From: Planctomycetota bacterium
GTDB lineage: Bacteria; Planctomycetota; J058
NCBI GenBank assembly: GCA_023954375.1
Contig: JAMLIC010000062.1
Span: forward strand, 1 to 49,765
Reading direction: 5' to 3'
Length of the DNA: 49,765 nucleotides
Under the pieces are notes generated by a model. It searched no databases. It was given only the letters and a program-made list of their open reading frames with translations, and was not told the DNA's origin. Below are positions 40,055 to 48,023 of the stretch, piece by piece. The position numbers were made by a program, and so were the translations under genes. Positions within the stretch are counted from its first letter, which is position 1; each line of letters starts with the position of its first letter.

Positions 40055-41845
40055 TCACGGCGCGAGCTCGACCCACGCGGGGGCGCCGGGCTGGACCTCG
40101 ACCTCGGCCCGGGCGTCGCCCCCCTCCCAGTGGGCGAGGACCAGGTAGCGGCCCGGCGGGACGTCGGCGAACGCGAAGCGGCCGTCGGGGCCGAGGGGGC
40201 GCGCGGCGAGGAAGCCGAAGGCCTCCTCGGGCGGGGTCGCCGGGCGGAGCTCCACCTGCACGAGGTCGTCCGGCGGCGCGCCGCGGACGAGGCCCTCGAC
40301 CTTGCCGCGGGGGCCGGCGCCGTCGAGCTCGAGGCGCACCGGCTCGCCGGGGCGGGCCTCGACCTCGCGGACCCACCCGCGCAGCTCCTCCTGCCCGGGC
40401 GCGGGCGGCTCGAGGACGTGGAGCGTCCAGCGGCCGGGCGGGAGCGCGTCGAGGAGCGGCCGGCCGTCGGCGTCGAAGCCGACCTCGAGCGCCTCGTGCG
40501 GGTCGTGGTCGCCGTGCTTGTCGGCGACGTCGCTGGCCGGGTCGGCGCCGAGCGCGCCGGTCATGGGCCGGCCGCGCGAGTCGCGGAACGGGGCGGCGAT
40601 CACCGGCGCGGCGACGCTCAGCCGCAGGACGACGTCGGCCGCGGGCGCCTGCGCCAGGGCGTAGGCCGGCGCGTGCCCGCGGGCGGCGGCGCGCAGGGTG
40701 TAGCGCTCGCCGGGCGCCGCCTCGAGCGAGAAGGCGCCCTCGGGGTCGCACGTCACCTCGAGCGCGGGGCCGCCGCGCGTCGGCTCGGCGCGCACGCGGG
40801 CGCCGGCCGCCGCGCGCCCCGCCGGGTCGACGACCCGGCCGGCGACGACGGCCAGCGGCGCGAGGGTGAGGAGCACCTCGGGCGGGTCGTCGTCGCCCAC
40901 GCGCACGCGCTCGGACGGCGACGCCGCCCCGGGCTGCCAGGCGCGCACGATCCAGTCCCCCTTCTCCGGCAGGTGCAGCTCGAAGCGGCCCCCGCCGTCG
41001 GGCGCCCCCTCGACCGCGCGCTCGCCGCGGCGCGCCTCGACCCGGGCCTGGGGGCCGAGGACCGCCCCTTCGGCCCGCAGGGCGCCGGTCAGCCGCAGGC
41101 GGCGCAGCGCGAGGACGACGCCGTCGACGGGCCCGTGCTCGGGGCCGGGGAGCGGCGGCAGGTCGGCGCGGCCCTGGGCCCAGCCGGGGGCGAGCGCCGC
41201 CAGCGTCAGCCCGGCGCCGGGCGGGACGCCCGGCACCTCGAAGGCGCCGTCGGGCCCGGCGTAGGTCGGCTCGAAGCCGCCGACGAAGCGCTCGCCCGCG
41301 CCGAGGAGCTGCACCTCGACCCGCGCCGGCAGGGGGCCGGGCTCGCCCGGGGCGAGCGTGACGCGGCCGCGCACGGCCACGCCGCGGGTCAGGCGCACGA
41401 CGACCTCGCCGGCCGCCGCGGCCACCGGGACCGGGTCCGGGAGGAGCCAGCCCTCCGCCGCGGCGATCACCTCGAGGTCGCCCGGCGCGACCTCGCCGAG
41501 GTCGAAGCGGCCGTCCGCGCCGGTCTCGCCCACGAACACGGCCTGGCGCGCCGGCTCGCGGGCGGCCACGCGCGCCGCGGGGATCGCCTCGCCGCTCGCG
41601 GCGTCGACCACCTGCCCCGTGAGCCGCCGCCCGGTGGCCTGTGCGGGCGGGGTCGGCGCCGCGGGCCCGGGCGCCCGGGGGACCGGATCGATCGGGCGCG
41701 GGCCGCCGGCGGGGCCGGCCGAGGTCGTGGCGGGCGACGGCGCCGTCGCGGTCGTGGCGCCGTCGTCGCCCAGGAGCAGGACGCCGGCGAGGCCGACGGC
41801 GATCACGGCGACGGCCGCGAGGGGGCCGGCGGTGCGGGCGTTCAT
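40055..41845 (-). CDS. Membrane-anchored protein of carboxypeptidase-regulatory-like repeats
   Basis: 596 residues. One N-terminal helix (GPLAAVAVIAVGLAGVLLLG) anchors or exports it. After a Pro/Ala linker come at least five immunoglobulin-like carboxypeptidase regulatory domains. Typical segments are LTGQVVDAASGEAIPAARVAA...GETGADGRFDLGEVAPGDLEV, YAGPDGAFEVPGVPPGAGLTL, VVAGRVVDPAGRAAAGARVRA...DPEGAFSLEAAPGERYTL, and the final RPLGPDGRFAFADVPPGRYLVLAHWEG. Such chains act as spacers or sugar/protein binding arms on the outside. The Asp/His-rich DVADKHGDHDPHEALEVGFDADG at about 435-460 could bind a metal (inference). No peptidase domain is present. It lies 44 bases downstream of the HELGH protease gene on the same strand. 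Confidence 0.85.
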   Translation of the reverse strand: MNARTAGPLAAVAVIAVGLAGVLLLGDDGATTATAPSPATTSAGPAGGPRPIDPVPRAPGPAAPTPPAQATGRRLTGQVVDAASGEAIPAARVAAREPARQAVFVGETGADGRFDLGEVAPGDLEVIAAAEGWLLPDPVPVAAAAGEVVVRLTRGVAVRGRVTLAPGEPGPLPARVEVQLLGAGERFVGGFEPTYAGPDGAFEVPGVPPGAGLTLAALAPGWAQGRADLPPLPGPEHGPVDGVVLALRRLRLTGALRAEGAVLGPQARVEARRGERAVEGAPDGGGRFELHLPEKGDWIVRAWQPGAASPSERVRVGDDDPPEVLLTLAPLAVVAGRVVDPAGRAAAGARVRAEPTRGGPALEVTCDPEGAFSLEAAPGERYTLRAAARGHAPAYALAQAPAADVVLRLSVAAPVIAAPFRDSRGRPMTGALGADPASDVADKHGDHDPHEALEVGFDADGRPLLDALPPGRWTLHVLEPPAPGQEELRGWVREVEARPGEPVRLELDGAGPRGKVEGLVRGAPPDDLVQVELRPATPPEEAFGFLAARPLGPDGRFAFADVPPGRYLVLAHWEGGDARAEVEVQPGAPAWVELAP

Positions 41846-41889
41846 CGGGAGGGCAGCCTAGAGGGTGGGCGGGACTGGCGCCAGGCGAG

Positions 41890-42897
41890 CTACCAGAACT
41901 TCCACCAGGGCTTCGAGACCTCGAACGCGACCGAGGGGCTGGTGCCGTCCTGCGTCGTCACCGTGACGGGGGCCTGGCCGGTCTTGATCGCGGGGACCCA
42001 GGACCAGATCGTCGAGCGCGACACGGGCACGTGCAGGGCCCGGGTCCCGCGGTAGCGCACGGTGTTGAAGCCGCCGTCGAGCGGCCCCATGAAGCGCTGC
42101 CCGTGCACCTTCACCAGGGCGAGGGCCTTGGCCTTGCGGTCGCCGAGGCGCTCGATCTCGGGCCGGACCGGGTCGATCGCCGTGTGGTCGGGTTTGCGGG
42201 AGGACGCAGGCGGGTAGCGCCCCTCGAACACGACGTCTCGCATGTAGGCGTACTTGCGCGGGTTGACGCGCAGGAGCTCGGCCGGCGCCAGCCAGTAGAA
42301 CTCGACCGACTCGGCGAAGTCCTCGCGGTCGTTGGTCCGCGCGTAGTCGCTCACGAAGCCGTTCCAGCTGCGCAGGCCGTAGGTGATCGCCGACGTCCAG
42401 GAGATCGACGTCCAGCCCGGCGTGCCGAGGGTCACGGCCTGGATCCGGCTCAGGAGGGGGCCGTGGCCGATCACGGCGTACTGCGTGGCGTGGCCGAGCT
42501 CGTGGATCACGGTCGGGTAGACGCGGTTCACGGTGGGCTTGTCGCCGAAGAGCGAGTCGCCGTAGGAGATGAACCCCTGCTCGATGACCGTCGTCGCCGA
42601 GGCCGTCGGACGGGGGCGGCCGTCACGGCCGATCGGGCGCACGTCGCGGTAGAAGCGGCGCACGTCGACCGAGGCGACCTTCTTCAGGAGGACCGCCGGC
42701 AGCTTGTCGAGGCTCTGACGCACCGCGTCGGCCTCGGCCGCGGTCCAGCGGGCGTCCCGGTGGAGCAGGTCGAACGTCACGCCGTCGCGGGCCCAGCGCC
42801 AGCCGTTCGAGGTCCGGGTGAAGGTGCCGGCGCCCTGGGCCAGGGCCGGCGAGGCGAGCGTGATGAGCGCGATCAGCGCGAGCGCGGCATGGCGCAT
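41890..42897 (-). CDS. Exported putative zinc metalloprotease (HELGH)
   Basis: 335 residues from an ATG with GGAGGGAAGGA upstream; a start ten codons earlier lacks a ribosome site. Signal peptide (ALALIALITLASPALAQ). VYPTVIHELGHATQYAV at about 126-141 is the zinc-binding HExxH, and NDREDFAESVEFYW about 60 residues later supplies a candidate third ligand (Glu), as in gluzincin-like or lethal-factor-like folds. AWT..WSYG-type aromatic segments (TSISWTSAITYGLRSWNGFVSDYA) lie between. The C-terminal third (VPVSRSTIWSWVPAIKTGQAPVTVTTQDG) is a strand-rich domain. It probably cuts proteins outside the cytoplasm; the target is unknown. Confidence 0.75.
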   Translation of the reverse strand: MRHAALALIALITLASPALAQGAGTFTRTSNGWRWARDGVTFDLLHRDARWTAAEADAVRQSLDKLPAVLLKKVASVDVRRFYRDVRPIGRDGRPRPTASATTVIEQGFISYGDSLFGDKPTVNRVYPTVIHELGHATQYAVIGHGPLLSRIQAVTLGTPGWTSISWTSAITYGLRSWNGFVSDYARTNDREDFAESVEFYWLAPAELLRVNPRKYAYMRDVVFEGRYPPASSRKPDHTAIDPVRPEIERLGDRKAKALALVKVHGQRFMGPLDGGFNTVRYRGTRALHVPVSRSTIWSWVPAIKTGQAPVTVTTQDGTSPSVAFEVSKPWWKFW

Positions 42898-43043
42898 GCG
42901 TCCTTCCCTCCGGCCGGGACTGAACACGTCTCACGCCAGCGTGTAAGTCCTGCGTGAATAGGGAAGCGCCATTTCACGTCCGTTTCGCTGCAACCATTTC
43001 AGCCCCGCCGCCCGGTGGACCGATGACCCCCAAGGAGGCGCTC

Positions 43044-43250
43044 ATGCGACCCCTGCTCGTGCTGGTTGGCCTCGCCCTCCTCGGTCCGGTCGGTTGCGTG
43101 CAGGCGCCGCCGCGGCCGGTCGCCGGTCAGCAGCAGGAGACCTCGTCGAGCACGACGGTCGCGGCGACGGCGACCCGTGGTGACGAAGGGCTGACCCTGC
43201 GCACGGCGGCGGCGGGGTGGGGGCAGCGGCAGCGGGATCTGGCCCGCTAA
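43044..43250 (+). CDS. Small predicted lipoprotein
   Basis: 68 residues from the ATG at 43044, which has AAGGAGG at ideal spacing. PLLVLVGLALLGPVGC is a signal with a candidate lipobox ending at Cys18, though Pro at -3 is not ideal. The rest is a Gln/Ser/Thr/Ala-rich mature part without recognised motifs (QAPPRPVAGQQQETSSSTTV). The gene is divergent from the protease, and between them (42931-42957) lies an imperfect palindrome TCACGC...GCGTGA that could be an operator. Function unknown; easily overlooked by gene callers because of its size. Confidence 0.6.
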   Translation: MRPLLVLVGLALLGPVGCVQAPPRPVAGQQQETSSSTTVAATATRGDEGLTLRTAAAGWGQRQRDLAR

Positions 43251-43276
43251 CCCTCTTCTTCCCACCGCTCCGCAGT

Positions 43277-43353
43277 CCACGCGCACGCGCGGGCGCCGAG
43301 CACCCCTGGCGCCTGCGAGGTGTCGACCCGCCAGCGCCCGCGTGTGCGCGTGG
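43277..43353. terminator. Long bidirectional hairpin between convergent genes
   Basis: Arms 43277-43295 and 43335-43353 pair over 19 bp with a single mismatch or wobble, and inner CACC/GGTG bases can extend the stem. It lies between the small lipoprotein stop and the stop of the repeated-module gene, so it can serve both directions. Confidence 0.65.
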
Positions 43354-43397
43354 AACAAGGCTGCGCGGGCGCCCGGGCCGGGGCGCTCCTCGCGCCG

Positions 43398-44393
43398 TTA
43401 CAGGTCCGCGGCGAACGCCTCGATCCTGGCGCGGAGCGCCGCGGCGTCGCCCGTCGGGTCGAGGTGGAGGCGCCGGCAGGCGCCGCGCAGCTGGTTCAGC
43501 GTGAGGGGCGCGAGCACGTCGGACACTGGCGGCGCGGCCTCCTCCAGCGCTGCTCGCAGGCGGTCTGCCCGGAGCCAGCCCGGCGGTAGCCTGCACGCGT
43601 CGGACACCCGCTCCAAGGCCTGCGTGTTGAGGCCCTCGAGGACGAGCGCGAGGAGCTCGTCGGCGCTCTGGCGCCTCCAGCGCACCGCGAGTGCGGCGTG
43701 GACCTCGGACGCGCCGACGCCAGATGCCACGATCGCGCGCTGCACCTGGAGCGCGGTGAGCGCCTCGGCCTCCGGCCCCAGGTCGACGCCGCAGCCCACC
43801 GCGATTAACAAGAGTGTGGGGCGGTCCAGTGGGGCGAGGAGGGCGACGGCGGACGGCTGCGGTGTGGTGGGCGCGGGGGCCGCAGCCTCCGCGGGCGGCG
43901 CTGCGGGCGCGGGCTCCGTGGCGTCCGCGGGCGGCGCGGCGGGCGCAGGCTCCGTCGCCCCCGGGGCCGCTGGCGCCTCGGCCCGCAGGACGTCTCCCGC
44001 CTCCTCCGCCAGGAACGTGGCCAGCGCGGGCGAGCCGGCGTCCGGATCGCCGAACGACGAGAGCGCCCACAGGCGGTCGACGAAGCCCGGCGTGCGCACG
44101 AACGTCTGTCCCGCGCGGAAGGCCGCCAGGGCCGCCTCGAGCCGCGCCTGACGCTCCACCGGGACGAGGCCGCGCGCCAGGGCCGCCTCGCACAGGCGCG
44201 CCTCGTCGGCGGGCCCGACGCGCACCAGGTCGGCCGGGTGCAGCCAGACCGCGCGCGCGCCGACCTCGACCCGGGCGCCGAGGAGGGCGTCGTCCTCGGC
44301 GGCGAACTGCCCGTCGATCACCTTGCCGACGCCGTGGAGAGAGGGGGCCGCGCTCGCGAGGACGACCCAGTCGCCGGTCTCGATGCGCCGCAC
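43398..44393 (-). CDS. Unknown protein with SH3-like N-terminus and repeated helical module (paralog 2)
   Basis: 331 residues. The N-terminus TGDWVVLASAAPSLHGVGKVIDGQF...AVWLHPADLVRVGPADEARLCEAALARGLVPVERQARLEAALAAFRAGQTFVRTPGFVDRLWALSSFGDPDAG aligns almost along its length with the gene at 38629. A Pro/Ala linker with two near-identical ATEPAPAAPPA repeats follows. Then come a partial module (about 178-240) and a full module (about 244-331) with LTLNQLRGACRRLHL and DAAALRARIEAFA. The start is eight bases from the stop of the CoA-transferase beta gene, so it is the last gene of that operon. Same unknown family; nucleic-acid binding is a guess from the SAP-like helices. Confidence 0.7.
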   Translation of the reverse strand: MRRIETGDWVVLASAAPSLHGVGKVIDGQFAAEDDALLGARVEVGARAVWLHPADLVRVGPADEARLCEAALARGLVPVERQARLEAALAAFRAGQTFVRTPGFVDRLWALSSFGDPDAGSPALATFLAEEAGDVLRAEAPAAPGATEPAPAAPPADATEPAPAAPPAEAAAPAPTTPQPSAVALLAPLDRPTLLLIAVGCGVDLGPEAEALTALQVQRAIVASGVGASEVHAALAVRWRRQSADELLALVLEGLNTQALERVSDACRLPPGWLRADRLRAALEEAAPPVSDVLAPLTLNQLRGACRRLHLDPTGDAAALRARIEAFAADL

Positions 44394-44401
44394 CGGACGC
44401 G

Positions 44402-45094
44402 CTACCCGGGCATGGTCCCGACGCCGCCGGGCGGCAGCTGGAGCTTCGTCGCCGTCCGCTCCTGCACCTCCTCGACGGTGACGCCGGGCGCGGTCTCGCG
44501 CAGGAGGAGGCCCTTGCCGCCCGGGAGGACGTCGATCCAGGCCAACTCGGTGCAGACGTGGTGCACGCAGCGGACGCCCGTGAGCGGGAGCGTGCAGCGG
44601 TCGAGGATCTTCGGCTCGCCCCGGGCCGTGTGGTTCATGGTCACGATCACGCGCCGCGCGCCGGCGACCAGGTCCATGGCGCCGCCCATGCCCTTGACCA
44701 TCTTCCCCGGCACCTTCCAGTTGGCGAGGTTCCCCTCGCGGTCGACCTCGAGCGCGCCGAGGATCGACAGGTCCATGTGGCCGCCGCGGATCATGGCGAA
44801 CGAGTCGGCGCTGGAGAAGAAGCTCGAGCCGGGGACGGTCGTGACCGTCTGCTTGCCGGCGTTGATCAGGTCGGCGTCGACCTCGTCCTCGCGCGGGAAG
44901 GGGCCGATCCCCAGGAGCCCGTTCTCGCTCTGCAGCACGACCTCGATCCCCGAGGGGATGTAGTTGGCGACGAGCGTGGGGATCCCGATCCCCAGGTTGA
45001 CGTAGAACCCGTCCTTCAGCTCGAGCGCCACGCGCCGGGCGATCCGCTCGCGCAGGGCGCGCTCGTCGGTCGACTTGTCGGTCTCGCGCGCCAT
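44402..45094 (-). CDS. scoB: 3-oxoacid CoA-transferase, beta subunit
   Basis: 230 residues. LKDGFYVNLGIGIPTLVANYIP and VVLQSENGLLGIGPFP contain the catalytic Glu in the SENG motif of class I CoA-transferases. NAGKQTVTTVPGSSFFSSADSFAMIRGGHMDLSILGALEVDREGNLANW and MVKGMGGAMDLVAGARRVIVTMNHTARGEPKIL are standard beta-subunit blocks. With the alpha subunit it transfers CoA between succinyl-CoA and acetoacetate or a related 3-oxoacid. Cytoplasmic heterotetramer. Translation is nearly coupled: its ATG lies one base from the alpha-subunit stop. An acetate or butyrate:CoA transferase is the main alternative assignment. Confidence 0.92.
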   Translation of the reverse strand: MARETDKSTDERALRERIARRVALELKDGFYVNLGIGIPTLVANYIPSGIEVVLQSENGLLGIGPFPREDEVDADLINAGKQTVTTVPGSSFFSSADSFAMIRGGHMDLSILGALEVDREGNLANWKVPGKMVKGMGGAMDLVAGARRVIVTMNHTARGEPKILDRCTLPLTGVRCVHHVCTELAWIDVLPGGKGLLLRETAPGVTVEEVQERTATKLQLPPGGVGTMPG

Positions 45095-45095
45095 G

Positions 45096-45788
45096 TCAGG
45101 CCTTCCTCGTCGTGCGCTGCTCGATCCGCTTCTCCTGGCGGGCCACGACCACCCGGTCGACGTAGACGCCCGGCGTGTGGACCAGGTCCGGCTCGAGCTC
45201 GCCCGGCTCGACCAGCTCCTCGACCTCGGCGATCGTGACCTTCGCCGCCGTGGCCATCATGGGGTTGAAGTTCCGCGCGGTCTTGCGGTAGACGAGGTTC
45301 CCCCAGCGGTCGGCCTTCCAGGCGCGCACGAGGGCGAAGTCGGCCCGGAGGCCCTGCTCGAGCAGGCACGGGCGCCCGTCGAACCAGCGCACCTCCTTGC
45401 CCTGCGCCACCTCGGTGCCGTAGCCCGTCGGTGTGAAGAAGGCCGGGATCCCTGCCCCGCCGGCGCGGATCCGCTCGGCGAGCGTGCCCTGCGGCACGAG
45501 CTCGACCTCGAGCTCGCCCGAGAGGCACTGCCGCTCGAACTCCTTGTTCTCCCCCACGTAGGAGGAGATCATCTTCTTCACCTGGCGCGTCTGGAGGAGC
45601 AGCCCGATCCCCCAGTCGTCGACGCCCGCGTTGTTCGAGATGCAGGTGAGGTCCTTCACCCCCTTCTCGCGCAAGGCCAGGATCAGGTGCTCGGGGATCC
45701 CGCACAGCCCGAAGCCGCCGAGCATGAGCGTGGCCCCGTCGGCCACGTCGGCCAGGGCCTCCGTGGGGGTGCGGACGACCTTGTTCAC
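45096..45788 (-). CDS. scoA: 3-oxoacid CoA-transferase, alpha subunit
   Basis: 230 residues from a GTG that overlaps the preceding stop (GTGA). DGATLMLGGFGLCGIPEHLILALREKGVKDLTCISNNAGVDDWGIGLLL is the signature alpha-subunit start with the GGFGxCGxP CoA-binding loop. ELVPQGTLAERIRAGGAGIPAFFTPTGYGTEVAQGK, FALVRAWKADRWGNLVYRKTARNFNPMMATAAKVTIAEVEELVEPG and HTPGVYVDRVV complete the family pattern. Pairs with the beta subunit immediately downstream. The association with a B12-dependent mutase subunit upstream points to short-chain acyl-CoA metabolism. Confidence 0.93.
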   Translation of the reverse strand: MNKVVRTPTEALADVADGATLMLGGFGLCGIPEHLILALREKGVKDLTCISNNAGVDDWGIGLLLQTRQVKKMISSYVGENKEFERQCLSGELEVELVPQGTLAERIRAGGAGIPAFFTPTGYGTEVAQGKEVRWFDGRPCLLEQGLRADFALVRAWKADRWGNLVYRKTARNFNPMMATAAKVTIAEVEELVEPGELEPDLVHTPGVYVDRVVVARQEKRIEQRTTRKA

Positions 45789-46219
45789 GTGTCCCCCTCG
45801 CGGCCGCGCCGGCGCGCGACCTCCTCGCGGATGTAGGTGACCATGTCGTCGATCGGCGCCTCGCCGGGGCGGAACAGCCGCCCCACGCCCAGGACCTCCA
45901 GCGCCGCCTTGTCCTCGTCGGGGATGATCCCGCCGCCCGTGAGCAGGACGTTGCTGGCGCCCTTCTCGCGCAGGAGCTCGAGCACCCGCGGGAAGAGGGT
46001 CATGTGGGCGGCCGAGAGGACGGACAGGCCGACCACGTCGACGTCCTCCTGAACGGCCGCCTCGACGACCGCCTCCGGCGTCTGGTGGAGGCCCGTGTAG
46101 ATGACCTCCATGCCCGCCTCCTGGAAGGCGCGGGCGATGACGCGCACCCCGCGGTCGTGGCCGTCCAGGCCGCACTTGGCGACGAGGACCCGGATCTTGC
46201 GCTCGCTCGAGTCAGCCAT
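45785..46219 (-). CDS. B12-binding subunit of methylmalonyl-CoA mutase type
   Basis: 144 residues making up a complete cobalamin-binding domain: IRVLVAKCGLDGHDRGVRVIARAFQEAGMEVIYTGLHQTPEAVV contains the DxHxxG motif (Asp19, His21, Gly24) that supplies the lower cobalt ligand. DVDVVGLSVLSAAHMTLFP gives the SxL motif and VLLTGGGIIPDEDKAAL the GG motif. It is a stand-alone subunit; the large catalytic subunit is not in the window. Mutases of this split type rearrange methylmalonyl-CoA or isobutyryl-/ethylmalonyl-CoA; which one cannot be told. It ends in overlap with scoA and begins 35 bases after the GST gene. Confidence 0.9.
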   Translation of the reverse strand: MADSSERKIRVLVAKCGLDGHDRGVRVIARAFQEAGMEVIYTGLHQTPEAVVEAAVQEDVDVVGLSVLSAAHMTLFPRVLELLREKGASNVLLTGGGIIPDEDKAALEVLGVGRLFRPGEAPIDDMVTYIREEVARRRGREGDT

Positions 46220-46254
46220 GGCAGGCGGTTTCTAGCACGAGGACCGGGGGGCCG

Positions 46255-46878
46255 TCACTTGTCCCACCGCATGACCCGCTCCACCCAGGCCCGGGTCCGG
46301 GGGTAGGTCTCGGGCAGGTGGAGGTGCTGGGCGAAGAAGGCCTGGATCGGCCCGACGGGGACCTGGAGCAGGCCGTAGTAGACGGTGGGCGCGCAGGTCA
46401 GGTCGGCGGCCGTAGGGGCGCCGCCCACGAGCCACTCGCCCTCCTCCAGGGCGGCCTCGAGCTTCAGCGCGGCCTGGGCCAGCTGCACGTTGGCGAGCCG
46501 GAAGGCCGCGGCCTCGGGCGGGGCGCCGGAGAAGAGCTGGTTGAAGACGGTCCCCACGGCCAGCTGCAGCTCGGCGCGGTTGAACAGCTCCCAGCGCTCG
46601 ATCTCCTGGTGCGTGTCGCGGTCCGCCGCGTAGAGGCGCGGCGCCTGCGGCCAGTTGGCGTCGAGGTAGCGGAGGATCGCGTAGGAGTCGTAGACCACCC
46701 GCTCGCCGTGCGTGAGGATCGGCAGGAGCGGCTGGCCCGAGAGCTTCACGGGCAGCGCGCGGTCCGCCGGGTCGCAGTCCACCCGGCGGTGCGGGACGGA
46801 CTTGAAGGCGAGCGCCAGGCGCGCCTTGATGCTGTTGGGAGAAGGACCCAGCTGGTAGAGGGTGACCTCGTCGCTCAT
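46255..46878 (-). CDS. Glutathione S-transferase family protein
   Basis: 207 residues. The thioredoxin-like N-terminal domain reads VTLYQLGPSPNSIKARLALAFKSVPHRRVDCDPADRALPVKLSGQPLLPILTHGERVVYDSYAILRYLDANWP, with Ser/Asn in SPNS at the catalytic position and DSYAI as the glutathione contact. The helical C-terminal domain includes EGEWLVGGAPTAADLTCAPTVYY, the usual N-capping box. Cytoplasmic; the substrate is unknown. The ATG at 46878 has GAGGAGCG upstream; it overlaps the leader of the divergent exported protein. It may be the first gene of the run leading to the mutase subunit and CoA-transferase. Confidence 0.88.
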   Translation of the reverse strand: MSDEVTLYQLGPSPNSIKARLALAFKSVPHRRVDCDPADRALPVKLSGQPLLPILTHGERVVYDSYAILRYLDANWPQAPRLYAADRDTHQEIERWELFNRAELQLAVGTVFNQLFSGAPPEAAAFRLANVQLAQAALKLEAALEEGEWLVGGAPTAADLTCAPTVYYGLLQVPVGPIQAFFAQHLHLPETYPRTRAWVERVMRWDK

Positions 46879-46879
46879 G

Positions 46880-47944
46880 ATGCGCTCCTCGACAGCCACG
46901 TCGACCGTGCCGCGGTCCGTCGCAGCGCCCGGGGCCCCTCGGCCTGGCGCGCCGCGGCGCCGCCGTTCTACCAGCCGGGCGCTCGTCGCGGGGTGGGTCC
47001 TTGTCGCGGGCGTCACCGCGGCGTCGGGCGGGGCGTGGGGCGGGGCGGCGGAGGCGGCGGCGCAGGAGCGCGACGGCGACCTGCGGGTCGCGCGCCGCGA
47101 CGGCACCGCGCGCCAGCAGGTGTTCGGCAACGTGCTCTCCCGCGCCGTCGGCCTGCGGCTCGTGAGCGTCCAGGCCGTGCTGCACCGCGCGCGCTGGGGC
47201 GGGCGCACCTTCGAGGGCACGGGGCCCTGCGTGCAGCTCGACGGCGTCGAGGTGACGCGGCTCCTCTTCGACCGGCCGCTCGACGCGCTCGAGTACCTCG
47301 TCCACGTCGCGCGGCCCGGCCGCACCCCGCTCGTGGCCGACGCGCGCGGGCGGCAGCTGGTCATGGTCTCGGGCCGGCGGCTGCTCACGCCCGAGCGGGC
47401 GGCGCGGGTGCTCACGGCCGCGTGGGCGGACGAGGTGCTCGACGCCCCGGAGCGGCCGATCGAGGCCCTGCGCGTCGCCTCGCCGCCGCTCGACGAGGCC
47501 GCGGCGGCCGGGGTGGCCTTCGACGCCGCGCTGTTCCTCGGCCGCGGCGACACCCCGGCCTGGACGCACACCCTCGAGAAGCTGCGCGTCGCGCGCCTCT
47601 ACGCCGGCGAGTCGGCCGGCGATCCGGCCAGGGCCGGGCCGGTGGTCCGCTTCGTCTCCACGAACCACTTCGTCTTCGAGCCCGCCGCCGGGGGCTTCTC
47701 CGAGGTGGCGATGACGCGTCACGCCGCCGTGGACGTCGTCGGTCGGGGCGCCGACCGCTGCCGGGCCCTGGCCGTCTTCGGCCGCGACCTGCTCGAGGTG
47801 CTGACGACGGACGGTGAGCCCGAGGAGGCCCCCCGCCGCCGCATGCTGGTGGTCGTTCAGGAGCTCCTGGCGCCGCCGGGGGAGGCGCCCGCGACGCCCC
47901 CCGACGAGCTCGGCGCGCCCCCACGACCGGACGCTCCGCGCTGA
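46880..47944 (+). CDS. Exported protein of unknown function
   Basis: About 354 residues. The N-terminus is basic (PRRRRSTSR) followed by a hydrophobic stretch ALVAGWVLVAGVTAASGG and AEAAAQ, a long signal peptide. The start is uncertain: ATG codons at 46862, 46877 and 46880 and a GTG at 46907 are in frame, and the first ones overlap the divergent GST gene. The mature protein has segments LRVARRDGTARQQVFGNVLSRAVGLRLVSVQAVLHRARWGG, PCVQLDGVEVTRLLFDRPLDALEYLVHVARPG, RLLTPERAARVLTAAWADEVL and a Pro-rich C-terminus. I recognise no family; a short helical region with two Cys is absent from the second half. Confidence 0.58.
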   Translation: MRSSTATSTVPRSVAAPGAPRPGAPRRRRSTSRALVAGWVLVAGVTAASGGAWGGAAEAAAQERDGDLRVARRDGTARQQVFGNVLSRAVGLRLVSVQAVLHRARWGGRTFEGTGPCVQLDGVEVTRLLFDRPLDALEYLVHVARPGRTPLVADARGRQLVMVSGRRLLTPERAARVLTAAWADEVLDAPERPIEALRVASPPLDEAAAAGVAFDAALFLGRGDTPAWTHTLEKLRVARLYAGESAGDPARAGPVVRFVSTNHFVFEPAAGGFSEVAMTRHAAVDVVGRGADRCRALAVFGRDLLEVLTTDGEPEEAPRRRMLVVVQELLAPPGEAPATPPDELGAPPRPDAPR

Positions 47945-48023
47945 CGGCCCCCCTCGAGGGACCCGCCCGGCGCCGACGGCTGGCCTGCCCGCCCCGCCCA
48001 CGGCTATGGTGAGGGCAACGGGC

